A stretch of 64,000 bases of DNA. Origin: Anabaena minutissima FACHB-250 (GTDB lineage Bacteria; Cyanobacteriota; Cyanobacteriia; Cyanobacteriales; Nostocaceae). The translations under genes and the position numbers were made by a program. Under the pieces are notes generated by a model. It made no database searches. It saw nothing but the letters and a program-made list of their open reading frames with translations, and was not told where the DNA came from. Positions 25,291 to 33,569 of this stretch are shown here, in pieces. Each line of letters starts with the position of its first letter. Positions within the stretch are counted from its first letter, which is position 1. The DNA lies in assembly GCF_014697125.1 (NCBI RefSeq), contig NZ_JACJRG010000013.1, positions 1-64,000 on the forward strand. The letters are read 5' to 3'.

Positions 25291-26409
25291 CTAAGAAACG
25301 CCCCCACCCATTGACTGAATTAACACATCGGGTTTGTACCCAATCGGCTTAGATCCAACCGTTACGCCGCCGTGAATCATACCTTGAATTTCTGAACCAA
25401 AGAAGCTGTAAGGAAATTGCGGTTCGGGGCGACTGATTGCTTCCAGACGATCAGCTAGTTCGCGGGGAATATCAAAAGAGAGTGCGTTGAGATTATCTTC
25501 TAGTTGCGATCGCTTAGTTGCTCCAATAATCACCGATGCAATCCCAGGACGATTTGCTGTCCAGTTGACCGCAACTTGAGCCATACTGCGCCCTAATTCC
25601 TGCGCCACCGTTTCGAGTTCTGCTACAATTTTCCAGTTGCGATCGCTAAATTTCTGAAACGCTGGATTTGAGACACCCTGAACCGTCTCTAGTCTTCCTG
25701 CTCCCGTAAATCCACCCTCACTGGCCTTGGCCTTGTACTTCCCACTGAGAAGACCACTCCCCAACGGACTCCACACCATCGTCCCCATTCCCAGTTCTAG
25801 ACCGAGGGGAATAAATTCCCGTTCAATGTTACGCTCAATTAGTGAGTATTCGAGTTGGAGAGTGCAAAGCGGTTCATAATTGCGCCACTCCGCTATAGTT
25901 TGCGCTCGTGCTACATACCAGCTTGGCGTATCGCTCAGTCCAATGTACCGCACTTTACCTGAACGAACTAAATCATCCAGTGTTCGCATAACTTCTTCGA
26001 CTGGGGTAATCATATCCCAAGTATGGAGAATATAGAGGTCGATATAATCAGTTCCTAACCGTTGCAGTGAACCTTCCACCGCCCGCAAAATATTTTTGCG
26101 TCCGTTCCCGCCTGCATTCGGGTTTCCTGGTTCGGCATTGTAGCTAAACTTAGTTGTGATGACAACGCGATCGCGGAGGTTACGCTCTGTCATAAATTTA
26201 CCTAACCAAGTTTCGCTAGTACCATTTGTATATAAATCTGCTGTGTCAATAAAGTTACCACCTGCATCGACGTAGGTATTGAACATTTGGCGGGCAGTGT
26301 CTTCATCTGTTCCCCAACCCCATTCAGTCCCGAAGGTCATCGCACCAAGGGCAAGACGGCTAACGCGCAGTCCAGAACGTCCTAGGGTGTAGTAAGTGTT
26401 GAGAGACAT
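25291..26409 (-). CDS. Aldo/keto reductase
   Basis: A 372-residue NADPH-dependent aldo/keto reductase of the broad Tas/YajO-like type. It begins TYYTLGRSGLRVSRLALGAM, the standard strand for the barrel. The catalytic set is visible as Asp and Tyr in DTADLYTNG (about 57-65), Lys in TTKFSY and His in YILHTWD. NADP-binding residues are in the C-terminal SVIIGATKRSQLEDNLNAL. Substrate is unknown: probably small carbonyl compounds. The AraC-type regulator gene lies upstream on the same strand, 125 bases before it, and may regulate it. ATG at 26409 preceded by a GGAG-like site. Confidence 0.92.
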   Translation of the reverse strand: MSLNTYYTLGRSGLRVSRLALGAMTFGTEWGWGTDEDTARQMFNTYVDAGGNFIDTADLYTNGTSETWLGKFMTERNLRDRVVITTKFSYNAEPGNPNAGGNGRKNILRAVEGSLQRLGTDYIDLYILHTWDMITPVEEVMRTLDDLVRSGKVRYIGLSDTPSWYVARAQTIAEWRNYEPLCTLQLEYSLIERNIEREFIPLGLELGMGTMVWSPLGSGLLSGKYKAKASEGGFTGAGRLETVQGVSNPAFQKFSDRNWKIVAELETVAQELGRSMAQVAVNWTANRPGIASVIIGATKRSQLEDNLNALSFDIPRELADRLEAISRPEPQFPYSFFGSEIQGMIHGGVTVGSKPIGYKPDVLIQSMGGGVS

Positions 26410-26533
26410 ATTCGTAACTCCTTAATGAGTATAAAAATGGTTGATTCTCTTGCTAAATACAATTTAGAGAATATCCCGCCAGCATTCATGCCTGATTCTT
26501 GCGGGGTTATGTCAAAATCATGCTCAATTAAAT

Positions 26534-27388
26534 TTAAATACTGTTGCGAAATTGCTTGGGCGTTACCCCGGAAAACTTACGAAATTGGGCAGTAAAATGA
26601 CTGGGATTAGCAAAACCTACCTGATAGGCAATTTCTGCCGACGAAAATCGCGTCACTTTTAGCAATACTTTTGCCCGTTCGATTCGTCGTTGGAGAATAT
26701 AGCGGTGTGGCGGTTCTCCTATTAAGGCTTTAAAGGCACGGGCAAAATGAAACTGACTCATGGGGACTAATGCAGCTAGTTGTGCGATCGCTAAATCACC
26801 AGCTAAATTGTCTTCAATATAATCTTTGATTTGCTTCAGCTTTAACGCATCAATCGCATCAGTTTTCGTGGGGGTAGATTTACTCAATACTCCACTGTAG
26901 TTTCGTAGTAGATGCACAGCCAGCAAATTCCGCAACGACTCGACATATAGATTGCCTGCCAAACCACTACTGACTACCTCAGACTTCAACAACTGCGCCA
27001 CATTTAAAATAATTGGATCTAGAAAAATCACCCGGTGTTGCAACTCAAACGGAGGAGACAATCCGCTTTCATCTGCCAGTCGGTTGAGTAAGCACGGCGA
27101 TAGCATCAAATTTACGTATTCACTCTCCTTTTCCCGCCGATGCCATACCAACTCACGCTCTGCATACACAAACACGCTGCCGGCAGGCATAGAAGTAGTT
27201 TGCGGCTGACCCCCATCTACTGACCAAGTAACACGTTCATGGGGAATAAACGCCACACTAATAGCGTGTTTGGGCATCGCAAAGTCAAAATCTCCCACCG
27301 TTTCCAATCGACCATACTCAACAATCAAGTCATTCCATTCGGCTTTGAGAATTGCAGCTGTTTGTTGGGGCTTGGGTTGCTGTATCAA
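26534..27388 (-). CDS. AraC-family transcriptional regulator
   Basis: A 284-residue regulator. The N-terminal half is a cupin-like sensor region (QTTSMPAGSVFVYA near 65-80). The C-terminal 100 residues are two helix-turn-helix motifs: IKDYIEDNLAGDLAIAQLAA followed by LVPMSQFHFARAFKALIGEP, then LLKVTRFSSAEIAYQVGFAN and PSHFTAQFRKFSGVTPKQFR. It binds DNA and responds to an unknown ligand. The start is a TTG at 27388, which is weak; an internal start is possible. It precedes the aldo/keto reductase on the same strand and could control it. Confidence 0.9.
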   Translation of the reverse strand: MIQQPKPQQTAAILKAEWNDLIVEYGRLETVGDFDFAMPKHAISVAFIPHERVTWSVDGGQPQTTSMPAGSVFVYAERELVWHRREKESEYVNLMLSPCLLNRLADESGLSPPFELQHRVIFLDPIILNVAQLLKSEVVSSGLAGNLYVESLRNLLAVHLLRNYSGVLSKSTPTKTDAIDALKLKQIKDYIEDNLAGDLAIAQLAALVPMSQFHFARAFKALIGEPPHRYILQRRIERAKVLLKVTRFSSAEIAYQVGFANPSHFTAQFRKFSGVTPKQFRNSI

Positions 27389-27468
27389 AGAATTAAATAG
27401 ATATTTTATACCTTAATATTTATATACCTTAAGTAGTCTCAATTTTGGAGTTCCCTCATACTAATGTT

Positions 27469-27502
27469 TGAACCTCTCCCGTAGCGTTGCGGGGAGAGGG
27501 GT
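27469..27502 (-). terminator. Stem-loop between the PhoD gene and the AraC gene
   Basis: CCTCTCCC (27473-27480) pairs with GGGAGAGG (27492-27499), loop of 11 bases, just beyond the phoD stop codon on the minus strand. The T-run is weak, so its efficiency is uncertain. Confidence 0.45.
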
Positions 27503-27518
27503 TAAATCAGGTTGATAA

Positions 27519-29111
27519 TTAGACGACTTGCCTAACTCCAGGAATACCGTTGTCAACTACAAACGAAGCACGGTTACTAATCGTACCAAATGGTGTTAGC
27601 ACATTTGACATCACCAGATAGTCTGACCTCCAAGTGCTGGGAGTCACTGTACAACGCACATATCCCCGTTGCCCATTGTAGAACTTAATGTGGGGGTTAT
27701 CTGGTAAGTAAGCTTCAACGTTAGGGCTAATATCAACACCATCACCACCAGAGCTAATTGAGGTAGAGACAAATTCACTACCCAGTGTGGCAGACTCTGG
27801 ATTATCAAAGTTAGCCTTAAGATTCATCGCCCAGTGAGAATGCACATCGCCTGCTAAGGAGACTGGGTTAGATGGTTGACGCTGTGCCAGAAAAGCCATC
27901 AGGCGATCGCGCGAAGCCACATACGCATCCCATTTGTCCATGCTGACAACTTGACCTTCTCCGGGTAGGAAATCTCTCTGAGCAATGGGAACTTGCTGCG
28001 CCAAAATATTCCATGTGGCTGCTGATTTATCTAAGCCATCATACAACCAGCTTTCTTGCGCCTGTCCCAGAATTGTGGCTTGGGGATCAAAAACTTCTGG
28101 ACAACGTTCCTTACTACCATCGCCACAGGGTTGATCAGTCCGGTACTGGCGAGTATCTAAAACATTGAATGTAGCCAGATTCCCAAAGTTTAACCGACGG
28201 TAAAGCTGCATATCAGGGCCGACTGGTCGGGAGAAGGGACGCAGAGGCATATGTTCATAGTACGCCTGATAAGCGATCGCTCGCCGTTGTGCGAAGATGG
28301 CTGGATCTTGGTCTGGTTCGGTATCGACTTGTGAGATCAAGTTGGCGTAGTTGTTTTCTACCTCGTGGTCATCCCAAGTTACAATCCAAGGGAAGGCTGC
28401 ATGGGCAGCTTGGAGATTAGGATCAGTTTTATAAAGAGCATGACGGTTGCGGTAATCTTCCAAGGTGAAAATTTCTGAATCATTGTGCTGTCTAGGCCGA
28501 TTCAGACTGATCCCTCCCTCATAGATGTAGTCACCCGCAAAAAATACTAAGTCGAGGTCATCCTCAGCCATGTATTTATAAGCAGTGTAATATCCTTGCT
28601 CATAGTGTTGGCAGGATGCTATGGCAAACTTCAATAGATTTGAGGAACTACCAGACGCGGGAGCAGTCCGAGTCCGACCAATGGGGCTGGCTTCGCTACC
28701 AACGTTAAAACGATACCAATACCAAGTATGAGGTGAGAGTCCTTCCACTACCACCCGCACAGAGTGAGCCAGTTCTGGAGTTGCCAGTACAGTCCCTCTG
28801 GAGATAATGCGCTTCATGTTGGAGTCGGTGGCGACTTCCCAGCGAATTGGTACATTCACAGGTGGCATTCCACCGCCATTCAAAGGTTCGGGAGCTAGTC
28901 GAGTCCAGATGACGATGCTGGTGTCATAGGGTTCGCCTGATGCCACACCTAGTTTAAAAGGATAATCGGAAAACCTACCTTTAGCGATCGCTTGTTGATG
29001 AGGAAATTGGCTGGCAATAGCTAAACCTGTAAATGCTCCTGCTCCGATAATTAAGTTGCGTCGTTTGATGCGACTTTGCAGGAACTTCTGAACATTATGG
29101 TAATCTACCAT
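27519..29111 (-). CDS. phoD: Alkaline phosphatase PhoD family
   Basis: A 530-residue secreted phosphodiesterase/phosphomonoesterase. A twin-arginine-type signal is near the start (RIKRRNLIIGAGAFTGLAIA, RR at about residues 14-15). An N-terminal beta domain follows. The metallo-phosphatase core has the motifs FAIASCQHY, FFAGDYIYEGG, TWDDHEVENNYA, VLDTRQYRTDQPCGD and LAGDVHSHWAMN, which supply Fe/Ca ligands. It would release phosphate from organic phosphate in the periplasm or outside. ATG at 29111 has AGGAG 11 bases upstream (a TTG at 29150 is less likely). No clear Pho box was found upstream. Confidence 0.9.
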   Translation of the reverse strand: MVDYHNVQKFLQSRIKRRNLIIGAGAFTGLAIASQFPHQQAIAKGRFSDYPFKLGVASGEPYDTSIVIWTRLAPEPLNGGGMPPVNVPIRWEVATDSNMKRIISRGTVLATPELAHSVRVVVEGLSPHTWYWYRFNVGSEASPIGRTRTAPASGSSSNLLKFAIASCQHYEQGYYTAYKYMAEDDLDLVFFAGDYIYEGGISLNRPRQHNDSEIFTLEDYRNRHALYKTDPNLQAAHAAFPWIVTWDDHEVENNYANLISQVDTEPDQDPAIFAQRRAIAYQAYYEHMPLRPFSRPVGPDMQLYRRLNFGNLATFNVLDTRQYRTDQPCGDGSKERCPEVFDPQATILGQAQESWLYDGLDKSAATWNILAQQVPIAQRDFLPGEGQVVSMDKWDAYVASRDRLMAFLAQRQPSNPVSLAGDVHSHWAMNLKANFDNPESATLGSEFVSTSISSGGDGVDISPNVEAYLPDNPHIKFYNGQRGYVRCTVTPSTWRSDYLVMSNVLTPFGTISNRASFVVDNGIPGVRQVV

Positions 29112-29483
29112 CCTCTTACTCCTGACTAAAAATAAGTTAAAGGAATGCAACAGCTAACACAAAAAAGGTAGGGTATTTTCTCCCTTACCAAACTCAGGGT
29201 TGAATTCCCAGTTTCTCAACTGATATCAATGTGTTAGTTGTTATATACGCACGTCAAAACTTACTAGTTAGAGATTAATTTTTGACAAAGAAAGAGTTAA
29301 TTAAAATTTAAATTTTTTGCTATTATCAAATCTGTCCGATTTCAAGAAAATATATTTTAATACAACTGTACAAAAAAATGAAGAATGAACTATGGAGCTA
29401 TCATTCTTCATTGTGAATAATATTACTGTAATTATTGGTTTTATGAGTGTACGGGAATAAAAAGTTTACCCACTTCAGCGAGA
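29112..29483. other. Gap upstream of phoD, with the terminator of the PEP-CTERM gene
   Basis: The 29112-29370 part is A/T-rich with no ORF and should carry the phoD promoter. I could not make out a repeated Pho-box pattern. The PEP-CTERM gene terminator lies at 29371-29412. Confidence 0.5.
29371..29412 (-). terminator. Rho-independent terminator of the PEP-CTERM gene
   Basis: A perfect 12-base inverted repeat (29377-29388 with 29401-29412, loop 12 bases). On the minus strand it is followed by a T-run (A-run at 29371-29378 on the plus strand). It sits about 70 bases after the stop codon. Confidence 0.85.
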
Positions 29484-30023
29484 TTAAACTTTTAGTTTTT
29501 GCGTTGCTATTCCCTTGTTCTTCATCATCAAGGTAACACTACCGATCAATAGAACACCTCCTAATATTGTAGGCTCAGGTACTTTTCTATAAGAAACCGT
29601 ACCAGATATAAATTCAGCGTCTGGGGAATTTATGGAGTAAAGTGTAAAGTCTTCACCAGCAATTTCGTATCTGATAGAACTAGCTGGATTGGCTTTATCA
29701 TCAAATTGATAGTTTAATGCTAAAGATGTTTTGCCTGTAGAAAAAATGGTGGGATAGACTATAGGGAATTCTGGGTAGTTAAGATCATCTGTTTCGGTGT
29801 AAACATTAGAATCACCGTCAAATTGGAAGGAAAGGGACTTAAGGATTGCTACATCATCGATGAAAGTTGAGTCATCAAAGCTAAAAAATCCATTTCCTCT
29901 CGTGGTAGGACTATCAACTGTAAAAGCATAATGAACAATCGCCGCAGATGCTGAACTTACATCTACACTAGCCAAACCCAAAGCTAAACTAGCAGCAAGG
30001 ACTAATTTTGAACCCAATTTCAT
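29484..30023 (-). CDS. Secreted PEP-CTERM sorting-domain protein
   Basis: A 179-residue exported protein. The signal peptide covers about residues 1-28 (KLVLAASLALGLASVDVSSA, then SAA). A single beta-rich domain follows (FSFDDSTFIDDVAILKSLSF). The end shows the PEP-CTERM signal: VPEPTILGGVLLIGSVTLMM (Pro-Glu-Pro, a hydrophobic helix and a short basic tail KNKGIATQKLKV). Such proteins are processed by exosortase and often relate to exopolysaccharide or surface layers. Function unknown. ATG at 30023 is chosen, since GTG at 30038 would put five residues before a normal signal. A strong terminator follows. Confidence 0.82.
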   Translation of the reverse strand: MKLGSKLVLAASLALGLASVDVSSASAAIVHYAFTVDSPTTRGNGFFSFDDSTFIDDVAILKSLSFQFDGDSNVYTETDDLNYPEFPIVYPTIFSTGKTSLALNYQFDDKANPASSIRYEIAGEDFTLYSINSPDAEFISGTVSYRKVPEPTILGGVLLIGSVTLMMKNKGIATQKLKV

Positions 30024-30529
30024 CTCTATTTTCCTCACTATAAACTTCTGTTAGCGATGCACACTACAAACTATACAAGCGTTATATCTCGCGTTTTACT
30101 TACCCTTTTTGATTTGCAAATGGGAGTTCATCACCGATAAAATCCGTGATAAAAATTAAGCTATTCTCCCTTTTGAAAACAAAGAAATAAGGGACTATTT
30201 TTTTGGAACTAACCTATCTTGAGGTTATGAGTTTAAGTAGAATTTAATTAGAGGTAAAATCTAAAAAATAATTAATAAATCACGGCGAGAAGTTGTGAAG
30301 TAAGGAGAAAGGCGCGAATAACCAGAACTATGTAAAGAAACGTAAAGCCAACTAAAATCCAATATGATTTCAGTTAAAAATTATTTGTGGAGATAACTAG
30401 TCTTACAAGACGCGATTTATCGCGTCTCTACACAAAGAGGTTGGGTTTAGGAAGTTTAAATTAAAAACTGCTCTGGCTGAAGAGGATACCAAGAGCAGTA
30501 TACGAGGAGTAATAACACAATTGAATAAT
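30024..30529. other. Intergenic region with a palindromic repeat
   Basis: 506 bases upstream of the PEP-CTERM gene. No ORF is convincing. At 30408-30427 there is a perfect palindrome AGACGCGAT-TT-ATCGCGTCT (9-base arms), a type seen as an interspersed repeat in Nostoc. The promoter of the PEP-CTERM gene is probably at 30030-30120 but has no clear match. Confidence 0.5.
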
Positions 30530-30850
30530 CTAGACATCCTCTGGTTCAAGTTGAGCCACTGTAACTGCATTGACAGCAAAAGCGAAAACTAATGGCATGG
30601 GACATCTGAGTACAAAGGTAGAAATAACCGCTAACACCGTACTAATCACTGCTGAAGTTGACCAGATTTTTTCTTCAAATGTCAGTCCCTTCTCAGATTT
30701 AATTCCTCTGAGGACATGATTGGGAATTGGTTCGGGCATGACACATCCCGGAGGAAATGCCCAGTAATTGTTACGCCGCTCTACAAATAGTTCTGTCCAG
30801 CCATTTTCTTCGCACCATGCTTCGATCCAGTCAATAGAGTAGTGTGTCAT
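30530..30850 (-). CDS. Small conserved hypothetical protein with C-terminal hydrophobic segment
   Basis: A 106-residue protein with ATG at 30850. The N-terminal half (HYSIDWIEAWCEENGWTELF) is polar with Trp and aromatic residues. The C-terminal half contains a membrane-like stretch at about 65-97 (STSAVISTVLAVISTFVLRC, PMPLVFAFAVNAVTV). I do not recognise the family firmly; similar short proteins are known from filamentous cyanobacteria. It looks real because of its even codon use and its clean start after a long gap, but has no operon partner. Function unknown. Confidence 0.5.
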   Translation of the reverse strand: MTHYSIDWIEAWCEENGWTELFVERRNNYWAFPPGCVMPEPIPNHVLRGIKSEKGLTFEEKIWSTSAVISTVLAVISTFVLRCPMPLVFAFAVNAVTVAQLEPEDV

Positions 30851-31403
30851 AATTGCAGTTACTTATTCGGCTTGTTGAATTTGTCTAGTTAGGGACAATA
30901 AATCTGCTCAAGATTTATCAGAAGTTCAGCAGTCACTATAAAACTACGGATAATACTCCCCATATAGAGCTTGTTAAGCATTCCGAAACATCATCAAATT
31001 GTTTTCGATCACGCTTAATGCTCGCCATGATTAAAAGACTAACAGCCTATCTTCCCTGCTAAACGGAAACGACAATAAACTTTACTTGGGAAATATTAAC
31101 TTGAAGAAATGTAAATTCCATAGCGATCGCTAAATCTCAATTAAACCTATTTATATCGTAGAATTCAAATTTTAAAATCAAGAATTGTAAATTAGTGGGT
31201 GAGCAATTGCTGATTTTTTTTACGTAATTGAAATATATCTGACTAGAGAATCATTTCTCTACTTATCTAGCTCACCCTATAGTCATAAATAGCGGCATAT
31301 TTTAGCTGTCAGGACACGCCCACCGTAGGCGAGAGCCAAACTTTTATGACAAAATGTTAAGGTGTTAGTGATCCAAAACACCTGAAGATGGGGAATATGC
31401 AAA
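30851..31403. other. Long intergenic region with a candidate structured RNA
   Basis: 553 bases between divergent genes. It contains the nested stem element at 31197-31277 (described separately) and A/T-rich sequence at 31075-31190. The pentapeptide gene promoter should lie close to 31330-31390. No ORF is convincing. Confidence 0.5.
31197..31277 (+). ncRNA. Candidate structured RNA or folded repeat
   Basis: GGGTGAGC at 31197-31204 pairs exactly with GCTCACCC at 31270-31277. Inside is a 7-base stem-loop TAGAGAA-TCAT-TTCTCTA at 31244-31261. This could be a small RNA or leader element for the pentapeptide gene, or a repeated palindromic element. No promoter was identified. Confidence 0.3.
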
Positions 31404-31922
31404 ATGAAACACCAAATTAATTACCTCAAGATGTTTTGGCGGCAAGGCTTGGTGTTATTGTTGGGGATCATAGTCTTATGCTTGCCCTTTCCAGCATGGG
31501 CAGTAGATTGGACGCATCCTTTATCATTTAGCAATGCAGAATTATCTAGACATGATTTTTCTGGTGATAGTTTACAAGCGGCGGAGTTTTCTAACGCCAA
31601 CTTAGAAATGACTAACTTTGTCGGTGCTGATTTGCGGGGAGCAGTATTAAGTGCTTCTGTAATGACAAACGCAAATCTCCACGGAGCAGATTTAACTAAT
31701 GCAATGGTGGATCAGGTAAACTTAACAGGGGCTGATTTAAGCGATGCCGTTTTTAAAGAAGCTATTTTACTCCGTGCCATCTTTAATAATGTGAACCTAG
31801 AAGGCGCAGACTTTACTGATGCAATTTTAGATAAGGCACAAATCAAAGAACTTTGTACAAAAGCTAGCGGAGTAAATTCTCAAACAGGCGTAGAAACTCG
31901 TGATTCTTTGGGATGTTCATGA
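31404..31922 (+). CDS. Secreted pentapeptide-repeat protein
   Basis: A 172-residue protein. A signal peptide covers about 1-30 (QGLVLLLGIIVLCLPFPAWA). Then follow repeated pentapeptides of the A(D/N)Lxx type, such as NLEMT, NFVGADLRGA, NLHGADLTNA, NLTGADLSDA and NLEGADFTDA, which form a right-handed quadrilateral helix. It is followed by a short C-terminal segment with two cysteines. It likely resides in the thylakoid lumen or periplasm. Function is not known for most of these proteins. Its last ten bases overlap purK, so the two are translationally coupled; the meaning of that pairing is unknown. ATG at 31404. Confidence 0.9.
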   Translation: MKHQINYLKMFWRQGLVLLLGIIVLCLPFPAWAVDWTHPLSFSNAELSRHDFSGDSLQAAEFSNANLEMTNFVGADLRGAVLSASVMTNANLHGADLTNAMVDQVNLTGADLSDAVFKEAILLRAIFNNVNLEGADFTDAILDKAQIKELCTKASGVNSQTGVETRDSLGCS

Positions 31923-33085
31923 AGCGTATAGGTGTAATTGGTGGTGGACAGCTAGCCTGGATGATGGGAGATGCAGCAAATAAGCTGGGGGTAGAGTTGA
32001 TAGTGCAGACTCCTAGCAGTCAAGATCCTGCTGTGGCGATCGCCCATGATACTGTGTTAGCAGAAGTTGATGATGCTGATGCCACAAAAGTTTTAGCAGC
32101 CAAAAGCGATGTTATCACCTTTGAAAATGAATTTGTCGATTTAGAGGCTTTATCTCTGCTAGCAAAGCAAAGTGTCTGCTTCCGTCCCAGGTTGGAAGCT
32201 TTAGCACCACTATTAGATAAATATCATCAGCGTTGCTATTTACGCGATTTAGGGCTACCTGTACCGCAATTTTTTGCAGTCGAACAGCAGGAATATTTAG
32301 CCGCGAAAATTGCAGACTTAGGTTTTCCCCTAGTGCTGAAATCTCGCCGTCACGGTTATGACGGACAAGGAACTTTCATCATTCGTGATTTAGCTACCTT
32401 GCAAGAGAAACTAGAGTTAAATCACAAAAATCCAACTCTATTTTTAGTAGAAGAATTTATCCCCTTTGAACGGGAACTAGCAGTAATTGCTGCCCGTTCC
32501 GTAGATGGTGAAGTTGTCATCTATCCAGTGGTGGAAACACAGCAAGAACAACAGGTATGTCGCCGAGTTATAGCCCCTGCGGATATTACACCCGATCAAA
32601 TCGCCACAGCAGGAGCGATCGCCTATAAATTATTAAACAGCCTCCAATTTGTCGGAGTGTTTGGCATCGAATTATTCCTCACTGCTGACGGGAAAATATT
32701 AGTCAACGAAATAGCCCCCCGTACCCACAATTCCGGGCATTTTTCCCTAGACGCTTGTGCAACTTCCCAATTTGAGCAGCACCTGAGAGCAGTTTGTGGT
32801 ATGCCTTTGGGTAATCCGGCTTTACAGTGTACAACTGCTGTCATGGTCAACTTATTAGGCTATGAAACCTCTCACAGCGACTACCAAAGCAAACGCCAGC
32901 AATTAGCCGCAATTCCCCAAGCACACGTCCACTGGTACGGTAAAACAGAATCTCGTCCAGGACGCAAACTAGGACACGTTACCGTTTTGTTAGAAAATTA
33001 TAACCAAGCGATGACCTACGGTCGGTCGGAGACCATCGCCTCTCAAATCGCCCACACCGTAGAATCTATCTGGTACTCCAGTTGA
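31913..33085 (+). CDS. purK: 5-(carboxyamino)imidazole ribonucleotide synthase
   Basis: PurK makes N5-CAIR from AIR, bicarbonate and ATP in purine synthesis. A 390-residue ATP-grasp enzyme. The N-terminus MKRIGVIGGGQLAWMMGDAA is diagnostic. Other landmarks are FPLVLKSRRHGYDGQG (ATP-binding), VEEFIPFERELAVIAARS, FGIELFLTADGKILVNEIAP and RTHNSGHFSLDACATSQFEQ. Two starts are possible, ATG at 31913 and at 31919 (MKRIG); the latter matches the family best. The gene overlaps the pentapeptide gene by 10 bases. The 6S RNA gene lies immediately after it, a linkage conserved in cyanobacteria. Confidence 0.96.
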   Translation: MFMKRIGVIGGGQLAWMMGDAANKLGVELIVQTPSSQDPAVAIAHDTVLAEVDDADATKVLAAKSDVITFENEFVDLEALSLLAKQSVCFRPRLEALAPLLDKYHQRCYLRDLGLPVPQFFAVEQQEYLAAKIADLGFPLVLKSRRHGYDGQGTFIIRDLATLQEKLELNHKNPTLFLVEEFIPFERELAVIAARSVDGEVVIYPVVETQQEQQVCRRVIAPADITPDQIATAGAIAYKLLNSLQFVGVFGIELFLTADGKILVNEIAPRTHNSGHFSLDACATSQFEQHLRAVCGMPLGNPALQCTTAVMVNLLGYETSHSDYQSKRQQLAAIPQAHVHWYGKTESRPGRKLGHVTVLLENYNQAMTYGRSETIASQIAHTVESIWYSS

Positions 33086-33112
33086 TGACTGAAATGATGC
33101 CCAATTTCCAAT

Positions 33113-33143
33113 TTGTACACAATCGGTTTTGAAAAGCTATAAT
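33113..33143 (+). promoter_or_regulatory. Promoter of 6S RNA
   Basis: TATAAT at 33138-33143 is ideal. TTGTAC at 33113-33118 is the best -35 candidate, with a longer-than-normal 19-base spacing. Transcription would start near 33150. Confidence 0.55.
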
Positions 33144-33149
33144 GAGTGA

Positions 33150-33335
33150 GTTGCACTGCGACGTTGGTGACTGCCATCAAGTTTTTTGATCTATGTCTTT
33201 AAGAAAAAGGGAACTAAATGTCTCTCGTGGCAGTAAACCGGGCGTGTACCCGGAAACTTTAAACGAGTAAAATCTGTTCCCCCCTGGTTTAACCAGGTCA
33301 TAAACTTAGGTAAAACGGCGTCGCGGTGAACTCAA
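33150..33335 (+). ncRNA. ssaA: 6S RNA (SsaA)
   Basis: 6S RNA binds RNA polymerase holoenzyme as a mimic of an open promoter. This 185-base region follows purK, as in other cyanobacteria. Its 5' CACTGCGACG (about 33154-33163) pairs with 3' CGTCGCGGTG (about 33319-33328), making the closing stem. Internal pairs such as ACTGCC/GGCAGT flank a large central bulge, and there is an inner stem CCGGGCGTGTACCCGG. A strong -10 lies 7 bases upstream, and a terminator follows at 33344. Gene position, size and folding all agree. Confidence 0.85.
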
Positions 33336-33343
33336 AATTTTAA

Positions 33344-33373
33344 GCTCCCAATTTTATTAAAACTGGGGGCTTT
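33344..33373 (+). terminator. Terminator after 6S RNA
   Basis: GCTCCCAATTTT pairs with AAAACTGGGGGC (one mismatch and one G-T), followed by TTT. It lies about 10 bases after the 6S closing stem, so the primary transcript may be processed. Confidence 0.75.
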
Positions 33374-33569
33374 AATATTTCTTATGTAGTCGTCTTGAAC
33401 TGCATACACCAATAACTGGTCAAGAAGGGGCTAAAGGTTAGAGGCTAAATATTAGGTAAACATCTTAGGGGATATTCATCTCTAGTTGTATCAGATGATT
33501 CTTAATTGGGTACAAAACAGAGTTAAGATAACTAAAAAATAACTTAAATTTTAGTTAAAAATAGAAAAA

